DNA from: Oscillospiraceae bacterium
GTDB lineage: Bacteria > Bacillota > Clostridia > Oscillospirales > Oscillospiraceae
Length of the DNA stretch: 64,000 nt
Reading direction: 5' to 3'
Assembly (NCBI GenBank): GCA_017439425.1
Contig: JAFSJE010000048.1
Coordinates: 62,001-126,000, forward strand
Below are positions 9,259 through 17,420 of this stretch, one piece after another. The position numbers and the translations under genes are program-made. The first letter of the stretch is position 1, and every line of letters starts with the position of its first letter. The notes below the pieces were generated by a model, which did not search any database, was not told where the DNA came from, and was given only the letters and a program-made list of their open reading frames with translations.

Positions 9259-10104
9259 ATGCGCGATTCAGCGGGTGCTATCGGCAGAGTTTACGCAGAG
9301 ATGGTTGTCAGAAAAGACGGCTTCGTTATGAAAAGCCACCACTGCCACCCGTATTATGAGCTGTTTACCGTTGAGACCGGCGGCTGCCGCTTTCTCATTG
9401 AGGACGAAATGTTTGACCTGCACCCAGGCGATTTTATACTTATCCCGCCGAACGTCCTCCATTACACGCGCTATCTCTTCGGCGAGAGCAGGAGGTGCAG
9501 CATATTCTTCCGCGCGGAGGATATGGATGAGGCGACGATTGCGGAAATGCCCGGCGGCGCGGACTTTTTCTCAGAGCCGAGACTATTTCAGACTTCCGAA
9601 TCGGCGAGTGGTGAGTTTTCCGCGCTGCTGGCAAGAATGTTCCGTGAAAATCGCATAGGCGACGCGCTGAGCGGCAAAATGCTGCGCGCTATGCTCCAGG
9701 AGCTGCTGCTTATGTGCGCGAGAGATTGCGACTTTATGAGCGAGGTGCCGGAGAACATCCACACCACAGATAAGCGCATCGTCAGCGCGGCTAAGTTCAT
9801 AAGCCGCCACTATGCCGAGGAGATCACCACCGAGGATGTCGCAAAAGCGGTGGGATTCAGCCCGAACTATCTCAGCCGCAAGTTCAAGGAGGCTTGCGGG
9901 CTCGGAGTTCACGGCTACATATCGTTTATCCGCCTGCGCCATGCCGCGATGGAGCTTATTGAGACTGATGACAGTATAACCGACATCGCCCTGCGCTGCG
10001 GTTTTTCTGATTCCAATTACTTTAAAGATGCTTTCAAGCTCGCTTACGGCGTCACTCCGCGAGAATATCGCAGAGAGAGTGTTGAAAAATCTGTACTTCT
10101 GTAA
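9259..10104 (+). CDS. AraC-family regulator
   Basis: Transcription factor of 281 aa. An N-terminal cupin sensor (HHCHPYYELFTVETGG near residue 21, then HPGDFILIPPNVLHY) precedes a C-terminal pair of helix-turn-helix motifs (VAKAVGFSPNYLSRKFKEA and ITDIALRCGFSDSNYFKDAF, ending GVTPREYRRE). The start has GGAGGG eight bases upstream. It precedes the MATE exporter by 77 bases, so it may control it. The ligand is unknown. Confidence 0.9.
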   Translation: MRDSAGAIGRVYAEMVVRKDGFVMKSHHCHPYYELFTVETGGCRFLIEDEMFDLHPGDFILIPPNVLHYTRYLFGESRRCSIFFRAEDMDEATIAEMPGGADFFSEPRLFQTSESASGEFSALLARMFRENRIGDALSGKMLRAMLQELLLMCARDCDFMSEVPENIHTTDKRIVSAAKFISRHYAEEITTEDVAKAVGFSPNYLSRKFKEACGLGVHGYISFIRLRHAAMELIETDDSITDIALRCGFSDSNYFKDAFKLAYGVTPREYRRESVEKSVLL

Positions 10105-10146
10105 AAATACGGCTGAAAAACAGTAGAAATTAAGGAAAAATTGGTG

Positions 10147-10182
10147 TATTCTCAGAGCATAAAGAAAAGAGGGCTGAGAATA
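10147..10182 (+). promoter_or_regulatory. Inverted repeat enclosing the MATE ribosome site
   Basis: Nine-bp arms TATTCTCAG (10147-10155) and CTGAGAATA (10174-10182). The AGAGGG ribosome site is in the loop and the first base of the ATG is in the 3' arm. It could be an RNA hairpin limiting initiation or a DNA operator. Confidence 0.5.
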
Positions 10183-11558
10183 TGAAAGCCGTACTGTCAA
10201 AAAGAGATCAGAAATTCCTTGATCTGAGCCTCAACGGGAATATGTGGAAGGTAATTCTCGTTATCGGCACTCCGCTGGCGCTCTATCAGGAGCTGAGCCA
10301 GATTTTTACGATACTCGACACTATGATGGCGTCACATATCAGTGACGTCGCCGTTTCCGCCGTTGCGTATCTGTCGCAGATTAACCACCTGCTCAGCGCG
10401 GTGGGGCAGGGACTTGCCGTCGGCGCGGGAATACAGATAAGCCTCGCTTACGGGCAGGGCGACCTTGAAATGGTGCGCAAGCGCGTCAGCACGCTGTATC
10501 TTATCTGCCTTGCCGTCGGACTCGGTATGCTTCTGATTATCCTTCCATTCACGGGGCAATTTCTGAAGCTTGCAGGCACGCCCGACAGTCTTATTGAGGT
10601 CGGCGCGCAGTATTTTATCGTCCAGCTCTTCACAATGGTCATAACCTTTATGAACAACGTCTACATAGCGGTCGAACGCGCGAGAGGCAACGCTGGCAGA
10701 ATATTCCGCCTCAATCTTATCGTAATAGTACTGAAGCTCTCGCTGACCGCGCTTTTTGTGTACGTTTTCAATCAGGGGCTTGTCATGATCGGCATCGCCT
10801 CGCTTGCAAGTCAGCTTGTGCTGTTTGTGTTCGCACTGAAAAACAGTCTCGCGGGCGATAACGCATTCTCGTTCAGCTCAAAGGCGATAACCTTTGAGCG
10901 CCCGGTCGCCGGGCCGATGATCAGCCGCTCGGTGCCGGTTATCGCGGAGAAGGGCCTTTTCGCGTTTGGCAAAACCATCGTCAACTCCATGTGCACGCTC
11001 TACGGCGATACGATGGTCGGCGCGATGGGCGTTTCAAACAACCTCGGTGGCTTTACAACCAATCCGCAGAACGGCTATCAGGAGGGCGCTGCCTCGATCA
11101 TCAGCCAGAACTACGGCGCCGGAAAGCATAAGCGCGTTATAAAGGCGTTTACCTGCGTGCTTGTTATCAACATGATACTCGGCGCGGTGATCTCCGGGCT
11201 TGAGATATGGCAGATGGACGCGCTTGCATCGCTCTTTGACTCCGGAAGCGCGGAGTTTCACGAGATGATAAAGACCGTCTACCGATATGAGGCGCTCGGC
11301 GCGGTTCCGCTCGGCATAAACGCCTCGGTCATGGCGCTTCTCTACGGTCTCGGCTATACAAAGCTCACGATGGTGCTTAATATGGCGCGCGTATTCGTTT
11401 TCAGAATTCCGGTGTTCTGGTTCTTGCAGAACTTCACAAGCTTCGGAGAGGCGAGCGTAGGCATAGTTATGATGGTCAGCAATATATCCGTAGCGGTAGT
11501 GAGCGGAATTACGGCGATCTTCGTAATTCGCCGCTTCAAAAAGGTACACAACATATAA
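10182..11558 (+). CDS. MATE-family efflux protein
   Basis: Na+- or H+-driven multidrug/toxin exporter of 458 aa with twelve predicted helices in two homologous halves. The N-terminal half begins with PLALYQELSQIFTILDTMM and the second half with RSVPVIAEKGLFAFGKTI, matching the duplicated MatE domain. It follows the AraC gene and ends at a strong bidirectional terminator. Substrate cannot be told from sequence. Confidence 0.9.
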   Translation: MKAVLSKRDQKFLDLSLNGNMWKVILVIGTPLALYQELSQIFTILDTMMASHISDVAVSAVAYLSQINHLLSAVGQGLAVGAGIQISLAYGQGDLEMVRKRVSTLYLICLAVGLGMLLIILPFTGQFLKLAGTPDSLIEVGAQYFIVQLFTMVITFMNNVYIAVERARGNAGRIFRLNLIVIVLKLSLTALFVYVFNQGLVMIGIASLASQLVLFVFALKNSLAGDNAFSFSSKAITFERPVAGPMISRSVPVIAEKGLFAFGKTIVNSMCTLYGDTMVGAMGVSNNLGGFTTNPQNGYQEGAASIISQNYGAGKHKRVIKAFTCVLVINMILGAVISGLEIWQMDALASLFDSGSAEFHEMIKTVYRYEALGAVPLGINASVMALLYGLGYTKLTMVLNMARVFVFRIPVFWFLQNFTSFGEASVGIVMMVSNISVAVVSGITAIFVIRRFKKVHNI

Positions 11559-11560
11559 AA

Positions 11561-11590
11561 AACCTGCAAGCTTTTTGGCTTGCAGGTTTT
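11561..11590. terminator. Bidirectional terminator between MATE and isomerase genes
   Basis: Eleven-bp stem AACCTGCAAGC / GCTTGCAGGTT (11561-11571, 11578-11588) with A-runs on the left and T-runs on the right, so it works for both convergent genes. Confidence 0.9.
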
Positions 11591-11601
11591 TTACATTCAG
11601 C

Positions 11602-13080
11602 TTATGCCCAGGGGTTCTCGGTGGGATAGGGGAGGAATTTCGGCTGATTCCAGGCGATATCCTTAACGCCGAGGAGCTTCATGACCTCGAAGAGCGTCTT
11701 TCCGAAGTGACCGAATGCTACGGCGCCGTGGTGCGGATAGCGCTTCTCGATGAGCACGTGGCGGTAAAATCTTCCCATCTCGCGAATGGCGAAAACGCCG
11801 ATTCCGCCGAAGCTGGTAGTGCGGACGGGGAGCACCTCTCCCTCAGCAATGTAGGAGCGGACTACGCCCTCGGAATCGCACTGGAGGCGGTAGAAGGTGA
11901 TCTCGCCGGGGGCGATGTCGCCCTCGAGAGTACCGCGGGTGAAGTCGGGATCGGATCCCTCCGGCTCGAGAAGTCTGTGCTGAATGAGCTGATACTTGAC
12001 CGCTCTGTCGGAGCACATCTTGCAGGAGGGGGTGTTTCCACAGTGGAAGCCCATGAAGGTGTCGGTGAGGGTGTAATCGTACTTGCCCTTGATCTCAGAC
12101 TCCCACATAGAGGCGGGAACGGAGTTGTTGATGTCGAGGATCGTAACAGCGTCGCCGGATATGCAGGAGCCGATGTACTCGCTGAGCGCACCGTAAATAT
12201 CGACCTCGCAGGCTACGGGAATGCCGCGGGAGGCGAGGCGGGAGTTTACGAAGCACGGCTCAAAGCCGAACTCCTTGGGGAATGCAGGCCAGCACTTGTC
12301 GGCAAAGGCAACGTACTTGCGCGCACCCTTGTGATTCTCAGCCCAGTCGAGGAGCGTAAGCTCGAACTGTGCCATTCTCGGAAGCATTTCCGGGTAGCGG
12401 TTGCCGCTCATGCCGAGCTCCTTCGCCATATCGTCGCAGACGGCGGGGATGCGCGGATCGTCCTTGTGCTCGCGGTAGGAAACGAGAAGGTCAAGCTCGG
12501 AGTTTTCTTCGATCTCAACGCCGAGCTCATAGAGACCCTTGATGGGCGCGTTGCAGGCGAAAAAGTCCTGCGGGCGCGGGCCGAAGGTGATGATCTTCAG
12601 ATTCTTTACGCCGATGACAGCTCTTGCGATGGGCACGAATTCCGCAATCATCTTCGCGATATCCTCGGCGGTGCCGACGGGGTACTCGGGAATGTAGCCC
12701 TTCAGGTGGCGCATACCGAGATTGTAGGAGCAGTTGAGCATACCGCAGTATGCGTCTCCGCGTCCGTTGATGAGGTCTCCGTCACCCTCAGCGGCGGCAA
12801 CGTACATAACGGGGCCGTCGAAATACTTTGCGATGAGGGTTTCGGGAGTCTCCGGGCCGAAGTTGCCGAGAAAAACCACGAGGGCGTTGCACTCCGCCTT
12901 CTTTACGTCCTCAACGGCGCGGAGCATATCGCGCTCGTTCTCGACGGTCACGGGGCAGTTGTAGATTTCTCCCTTGACAGCCTTGACTATGTTCTCGCGG
13001 CGTGCTTCGGAGAGAGTGATCGGGAAGCAGTCGCGGCTTACAGCCACGATTCCGAGCTTAACTACGGGTATGTTGTTCAT
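11602..13080 (-). CDS. L-fucose/L-arabinose isomerase family protein
   Basis: Cytoplasmic aldose-ketose isomerase fold, 492 aa, between L-arabinose isomerase (~500) and L-fucose isomerase (~590) in length. N-terminal residues resemble the FucI/AraA Rossmann-like domain (VVKLGIVAVSRDCFP...). CEVDIYGALSEYIG supplies the Glu/Asp metal ligands expected in the family, and GFHCGNTP a candidate catalytic His. Substrate is not certain: a xylulokinase is encoded in the same run, so D-xylose, D-arabinose or a related pentose is plausible. The start overlaps the DUF4867 stop (ATGA), showing tight coupling with that protein. Confidence 0.8.
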   Translation of the reverse strand: MNNIPVVKLGIVAVSRDCFPITLSEARRENIVKAVKGEIYNCPVTVENERDMLRAVEDVKKAECNALVVFLGNFGPETPETLIAKYFDGPVMYVAAAEGDGDLINGRGDAYCGMLNCSYNLGMRHLKGYIPEYPVGTAEDIAKMIAEFVPIARAVIGVKNLKIITFGPRPQDFFACNAPIKGLYELGVEIEENSELDLLVSYREHKDDPRIPAVCDDMAKELGMSGNRYPEMLPRMAQFELTLLDWAENHKGARKYVAFADKCWPAFPKEFGFEPCFVNSRLASRGIPVACEVDIYGALSEYIGSCISGDAVTILDINNSVPASMWESEIKGKYDYTLTDTFMGFHCGNTPSCKMCSDRAVKYQLIQHRLLEPEGSDPDFTRGTLEGDIAPGEITFYRLQCDSEGVVRSYIAEGEVLPVRTTSFGGIGVFAIREMGRFYRHVLIEKRYPHHGAVAFGHFGKTLFEVMKLLGVKDIAWNQPKFLPYPTENPWA

Positions 13081-13718
13081 TTGAGATCCTCCTCAATGTT
13101 TATATTATTTCCGTAAAGACCGACAAAGGCGCCTCGACCGGCCTCCTTACTGTCGGGATGAGCCAGAAGCCATTTATTTCTCGCCCAGAGGAGCTTATCC
13201 TCGGAGTTTCTGACCTCGATTTCGGGCTTGTATAGGTTAGTTCCGTCTGGCAGAGCGACGGCAACGCGGAAATATCCGCTCTTCTTCGCGTTGCAGGGGG
13301 CGTAATGCAGCGTGGTGGCGTAGACCTCAACCACAGCTCCCGCGGGTACCCGGAACGCCTTTACCTTGTCGGTGTTGAGCTGCCAGCCGTCGCCGATATC
13401 GTCCATCTTCGCGAGGAGAAGAATGAAATCTTCGGTGCCGATGTTTATCTCGCTGTCGCGGTGATACTCAAGGCAGTTGAGCTTGGTGTTTCTGCCCCAG
13501 CACATTCCGAGCTGAATGGGCATGTCACCGTATGCGCGGGTCTGTAGCTCGTCGAAGATTTTGCACTTTTCCAGGCTCGCGATGCCTGCTTCGTACTTCG
13601 TGCCGGCGGAGGGAAGGACGATTTTATCCATCTCGGCGCACAGCTCTTTAGTGTCGTAGCCCTCGAGCACCTTGCCGTAGGGCTTGAATTCGGGGTCGAA
13701 AACTGAGTAGATGTACAT
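13077..13718 (-). CDS. DUF4867-type cupin protein
   Basis: A 213-aa soluble protein of uncharacterised family. The core LEYHRDSEINIGTEDFILLLAK...VPAGAVVEVYATTLHYAPC has the spacing of a metal-binding cupin: His and Glu in the first motif, His in the second. It overlaps the isomerase start by four bases, so the products are made together. Candidate roles are a sugar mutarotase or lyxose-isomerase-like enzyme acting on the same substrate; this is inference from fold and context. The start at 13718 has GGAGG seven bases upstream. Confidence 0.75.
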   Translation of the reverse strand: MYIYSVFDPEFKPYGKVLEGYDTKELCAEMDKIVLPSAGTKYEAGIASLEKCKIFDELQTRAYGDMPIQLGMCWGRNTKLNCLEYHRDSEINIGTEDFILLLAKMDDIGDGWQLNTDKVKAFRVPAGAVVEVYATTLHYAPCNAKKSGYFRVAVALPDGTNLYKPEIEVRNSEDKLLWARNKWLLAHPDSKEAGRGAFVGLYGNNINIEEDLK

Positions 13719-13730
13719 TTTCTTGCCTCC

Positions 13731-14234
13731 TTAAAGGTATAGAGTCGGTAGTAAAAACGTCCAGGGCGCGGATAATATTGAAACTGCAAGGGCGGCGTTC
13801 TTCGCCTCCATGAGCGTGACCTCGTGAGATCTGTCAAGAATGCGCTTTGTGAATCTGTAAGATAGCACAGCAGCGAAGAATATCAGAATCAGCTCAAAAA
13901 CCGCGCAGGTAGGATGCGATAGGGGATTTCTGATGGCACCATCTGCAAAACCGATCAGCCATTCAACGGAGCTTGTGTCATACTTTTCTGCGTAGGCGGT
14001 AAATATCTCGCCGACTCTCGTAGCCGCAAAGGTATTGAAGGCTCTGAAAAGAATGTAGATAACGATGTTCACGATCGCTATCTCCCACCAAACTGAGAGA
14101 ATGGTTTTCAGCTTTTTGTGCTCCTCTCGCGGTCTGATCGTGATACGCAGGGCGACAAGCTCCGCAAGACGATACCAAATGAAAAGCGCGAGAACGGTGG
14201 GAATCATTATTAAATAATTAGGAGTCAGATCCAT
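13731..14234 (-). CDS. Unknown membrane protein B of a related pair
   Basis: A 167-aa protein with about four hydrophobic segments and no family recognised. Its C-terminus ILSAPWTFLLPTLYL mirrors that of the gene just upstream (IITAPWTFFIPTFWF), and both have a mid-protein VWW followed by a hydrophobic helix, so the two look like diverged paralogs. It ends 12 bases before the DUF4867 start and begins 12 bases after protein A, within the pentose run. A transport or sugar-uptake role is possible but nothing in the sequence proves it. Confidence 0.7.
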   Translation of the reverse strand: MDLTPNYLIMIPTVLALFIWYRLAELVALRITIRPREEHKKLKTILSVWWEIAIVNIVIYILFRAFNTFAATRVGEIFTAYAEKYDTSSVEWLIGFADGAIRNPLSHPTCAVFELILIFFAAVLSYRFTKRILDRSHEVTLMEAKNAALAVSILSAPWTFLLPTLYL

Positions 14235-14246
14235 TTTTACACTGCC

Positions 14247-14792
14247 TTAAAACCAGAATGTTGGGATAAAGAACGTCCACGGCGCGGTTATTATCGCGAG
14301 CGAGCGGGCGATTTTCCCGGCTTCGCGGAATTTAAGCCCCTTTGCGCTGCTCAGAACGCGCTCGTCAGCAAAGTAGATTATTACGCCTGCAATCGCTACG
14401 GCGATAAGCACGACAAGAAAGCTTATCGGTGAGCTGAACGCGTTGTACATTATTCCGTTGCCGGAGCTGCCGAGAAAGTTTCCAAGCGGAGTCTGAAGCG
14501 AGTAGCCGTATGACAGAAGCGCCGAGACGAGCGTCATAAAGACTACGCCGACGAAATCCGCTGCAAAACCGATGAGAAAGATTTTCCACCAGACGGATTT
14601 GTAGACCTCTTTTTTGCGCTCAATGCAGCACTTTTTCATAGAACTCCACAGCACAAGCGTGTCGAAGGCCCAGTCGACGAGCGCAACGAGCGCAATTAGT
14701 CCGATACCTGTCAGTGGAGAGAAGAAAACTCCGACCGCAGGGAGAAGCCACCAGGGAAAGATAACGTTATAGAGTCTGACTTCCTTTTTCAT
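14247..14792 (-). CDS. Unknown membrane protein A of a related pair
   Basis: A 181-aa protein with about four to five hydrophobic segments (IFPWWLLPAVGVFF near the start). The C-terminal APWTFFIPT motif is shared with the neighbour downstream. No known domain is recognised. The ribosome site is AAAGGAGC, about ten bases before the ATG. An inverted repeat and a possible promoter precede it in the 100-base gap behind the xylulokinase gene, so the pair and the isomerase genes could be transcribed separately from the kinase. Confidence 0.7.
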   Translation of the reverse strand: MKKEVRLYNVIFPWWLLPAVGVFFSPLTGIGLIALVALVDWAFDTLVLWSSMKKCCIERKKEVYKSVWWKIFLIGFAADFVGVVFMTLVSALLSYGYSLQTPLGNFLGSSGNGIMYNAFSSPISFLVVLIAVAIAGVIIYFADERVLSSAKGLKFREAGKIARSLAIITAPWTFFIPTFWF

Positions 14793-14836
14793 CTTCTCTC
14801 AGCTCCTTTCGACGGTTTTAAAAGGACATAATGAAG

Positions 14837-14864
14837 TACAATAATCGCCTTTACGATTATTGTA
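14837..14864. promoter_or_regulatory. Perfect 11-bp inverted repeat (probable operator)
   Basis: TACAATAATCG and CGATTATTGTA separated by six bases. On the minus strand the outer arm contains TGATACAAT, an extended -10-like sequence, so the dyad would overlap a transcription start for the membrane-protein genes. There is no T-run after it, which argues against a terminator. Confidence 0.5.
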
Positions 14865-14893
14865 TCACAATAGGAGCGGAATAGGAAGATAAC

Positions 14894-16366
14894 TTATTTC
14901 AGTTCTTTGTAAAGATTTTTGACTGATGGGTATATTTTACTGAATCTGCGATACTGCGCCTCGTATTTTGAAGTAAGCTCATCGTCAGGTTCCTCGGTGT
15001 AAGTCACGCTGACGAGCCTTTCGGCAGCCTCACGGACAGAGGAGAACGCACCGCAGCCTACAAGAGCGAGCATAGCGCCGCCCATTCCTGGGCCCTGCTC
15101 AGTCTTGGGAATATCAAGCGGAATACCGAGCACATTTGCCATGATTTTGCGCCAAACGGGGCTTTTTGCGCCGCCGCCGCAGATCTTTGAGCGTTTTATG
15201 TCAAAGCCTATGCTCTTTGCGACCTCGAATGAGTCGCGTATTGCAAAGGAAACGCCCTCAAGTACCGCCTGTACCATATCGGAGCGTGAGGTGTCGAGGC
15301 TCAGACCGACAAAGGTCCCTCGCACGTCCGTGTCGTTTATCGGACTGCGCTCGCCCATAAGGTAGGGGAGGAAGAACACGCGGTTATCGCCAAGCTTTTC
15401 CATCATGCCGGTCTGCTCGGAAGCAAAGTCCGATGTGCCGAGAATCTCCTCACAGAACCACTTGTTGCAGCTTGCCGCGCTGAGCATACAGCCCATAAGG
15501 TGGTACGCCCCGTCGGCATGGCAGAAGGAGTGGAGCGCGTTCATAGGATCAACGCCGAACTTGTCGCCGGATATGAAGATCGTGCCGCTTGTGCCGAGGG
15601 AAATGTTACACTCCCCGTCACCTACGGTTCCTGTGCCGACTGCCGCCGCGGCATTGTCTCCTGCGCCCGCCACGACCTTGACCGAATCGCCCAGCCCGAG
15701 AAGCTTTGCAATATCAGATTTTACATTTCCGATAACCTCGTAGCTCTCGTAAAGAGCGGGCATTACATTTTCGGAAATACCGCATATATCGAGCATCTCG
15801 CGGCTCCAGCGGCGGTGCTCAACGTCGAGCAGGAGCATACCGGAGGCGTCGGAGAAGTCGCAGGCGTGAATGCCCGTAAGAACGTAGTTTATGTAGTCCT
15901 TCGGGAGCATGATTTTTGCGATTTTCATAAAATTTTCCGGCTCGTTATTGCGCATCCAGAGAATTTTCGGCGCGGTAAAGCCGGCGAAGGCGATATTCGC
16001 GGTAAGAGCGCTGAGTTTATCCTTGCCGATGACTGTGTTGAGGTACTCAGTTTCTTTGTCGGTGCGGCTGTCGTTCCATAGGATCGCCGGACGAATGACG
16101 TTATCGTTCTCGTCGAGAGCGACAAGCCCGTGCATCTGACCGCCGACGCCGATTCCGGCAACCTCGCCGCCGTCAAAGCCATCGAGGAGCTTTTTTACGC
16201 CGGTGAAAAGCGCGCTCCTCCAGTCCTCCGGCCTTTGCTCAGACCAGCCCGGATGCGGGAAGAAGAGAGGATATTCCTCGGTTACGGTGTTCAGTATTTC
16301 GCCTTCTGCGTTTACAAGCAGAAGCTTCATTGCGCTTGTGCCGAGATCGATTCCGATTGTGACCAT
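14894..16366 (-). CDS. xylB: Xylulokinase (FGGY family)
   Basis: Phosphorylates D-xylulose with ATP before the pentose-phosphate pathway. The 490-aa length is typical. N-terminal IGIDLGTSAMKLLLVN is the FGGY phosphate-binding motif; GQMHGLV, AGAGDNAAAAVGTG and the C-terminal CGGGAKSPVWRKIMANVLG complete the family pattern. The start at 16366 has GGAGGT seven bases upstream and follows a clean promoter; an ATG further upstream would lie before the promoter. Related FGGY kinases (ribulo-, fuculokinase) cannot be fully excluded, but the motifs fit XylB best. Confidence 0.88.
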   Translation of the reverse strand: MVTIGIDLGTSAMKLLLVNAEGEILNTVTEEYPLFFPHPGWSEQRPEDWRSALFTGVKKLLDGFDGGEVAGIGVGGQMHGLVALDENDNVIRPAILWNDSRTDKETEYLNTVIGKDKLSALTANIAFAGFTAPKILWMRNNEPENFMKIAKIMLPKDYINYVLTGIHACDFSDASGMLLLDVEHRRWSREMLDICGISENVMPALYESYEVIGNVKSDIAKLLGLGDSVKVVAGAGDNAAAAVGTGTVGDGECNISLGTSGTIFISGDKFGVDPMNALHSFCHADGAYHLMGCMLSAASCNKWFCEEILGTSDFASEQTGMMEKLGDNRVFFLPYLMGERSPINDTDVRGTFVGLSLDTSRSDMVQAVLEGVSFAIRDSFEVAKSIGFDIKRSKICGGGAKSPVWRKIMANVLGIPLDIPKTEQGPGMGGAMLALVGCGAFSSVREAAERLVSVTYTEEPDDELTSKYEAQYRRFSKIYPSVKNLYKELK

Positions 16367-16391
16367 AATGACCTCCGAGGTTTTTTCTCTT

Positions 16392-16420
16392 ATTATATTG
16401 AAAAATGAAAAAATCATCAA
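16392..16420 (-). promoter_or_regulatory. Sigma-A promoter of xylB
   Basis: Minus-strand TTGATG, 17 bases, TATAAT. It lies 26 bases upstream of xylB and is divergent from the AraC promoter. Confidence 0.85.
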
Positions 16421-16451
16421 GGATAAATATGCGGGAGATGTAATGACAATC

Positions 16452-16480
16452 TTGCGATTTGCTCCGTACTGTGATATGAT
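16452..16480 (+). promoter_or_regulatory. Sigma-A promoter of the pentose-locus AraC gene
   Basis: TTGCGA at 16452-16457, 17 bases, TATGAT at 16475-16480 with TGA extension. It falls between two in-frame ATGs and so favours the downstream start at 16500. Confidence 0.75.
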
Positions 16481-16499
16481 TGCAGGCGGAGATGATGAA

Positions 16500-17420
16500 A
16501 TGAACAACGAATTTGAAACCGTGAGCTATAAGCTTGTGCGCCATATATCAGTTCTCTGCACGCGCATAATGCTGAGAGCGTTCCATGTCCACAACGAAAC
16601 CGAGCTGCTGCTCATCGCTTCGGGAGAGTGCGAGATAAGCCTCAGAGAGCGCGCAATTATTGCAAAAAAGGGTGATGTGGTGCTTATCGGCAGAAATGAG
16701 CCGCACGCGATCGCCTCTGAAACAGGCGCAGAGCTAATTGTCGTGCAGTTTTCTCACCATTTTCTCGCTGAATACTTTCCAGCGCTCAGAACTACAAGCT
16801 TTGAGAGCGGAGGGGCAGATAAGCGCCTTGCGCCGAAGATCATGGATGTCGCGGAAAGCTATTTTTCTGGAGAGGACAATTTTGAACTCGGCGTAGTCAG
16901 AGATATGGCGGATATAATCTACGAATTATACAGAAGCGCGCGCTGCACCGTGCTGAGCGAGGAGCGCCACAGAGAAAGAAAAAGGGCGGCGCAGAGAATA
17001 AGCTCTGTCGCCGCCTATGCGGAGGAAAATTTTGACGGTAGGATAAGCCTCAGCGCTCTCGCCGAGCGTGAGGGGATAACAGTGACGCATCTCAGCCATT
17101 TTATAAAGGATAACTTCGGAATGACGTTTCAGGAATATATCGGCGCGCTAAGATTCCAGAAGGCTCTGCGGCTTATTTCAGATGAGCGCCTCGGCGTTTA
17201 CGAGGTTGCCGTTATGAGCGGATACTCTGACCCGAAGTATCTCACAAAGGCGTTTCGTGAAAGACTCGGAATGACGCCCGCAGAATACGCAAAAACCGCG
17301 CAGAAGCAGCCTCTTTCCGGCTCGGAAACAGTCTCGGAGCGCCGCTATGACAGAGATGAGAGCCTGCGGCTCGTTCATTCGATAGTAAACGAGATGAAAT
17401 CCGCAGCGTCTGAGCCGTGA
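16500..17420 (+). CDS. AraC-family regulator of the pentose locus
   Basis: A 306-aa regulator: N-terminal cupin (FHVHNETELLLIASGECEIS near residue 33, KGDVVLIGRNEPHAI) and C-terminal double helix-turn-helix (LSALAEREGITVTHLSHFIKD; VYEVAVMSGYSDPKYLTKAF; GMTPAEYA). ATG 16500 is preferred over ATG 16443 because a promoter with optimal spacing lies between them and GGCGGAG precedes the later one. Its last 46 bases overlap the 3' end of the convergent GH43 gene. It sits between xylB and GH43, both reading leftward, and is the likely regulator of either. Confidence 0.88.
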   Translation: MNNEFETVSYKLVRHISVLCTRIMLRAFHVHNETELLLIASGECEISLRERAIIAKKGDVVLIGRNEPHAIASETGAELIVVQFSHHFLAEYFPALRTTSFESGGADKRLAPKIMDVAESYFSGEDNFELGVVRDMADIIYELYRSARCTVLSEERHRERKRAAQRISSVAAYAEENFDGRISLSALAEREGITVTHLSHFIKDNFGMTFQEYIGALRFQKALRLISDERLGVYEVAVMSGYSDPKYLTKAFRERLGMTPAEYAKTAQKQPLSGSETVSERRYDRDESLRLVHSIVNEMKSAASEP

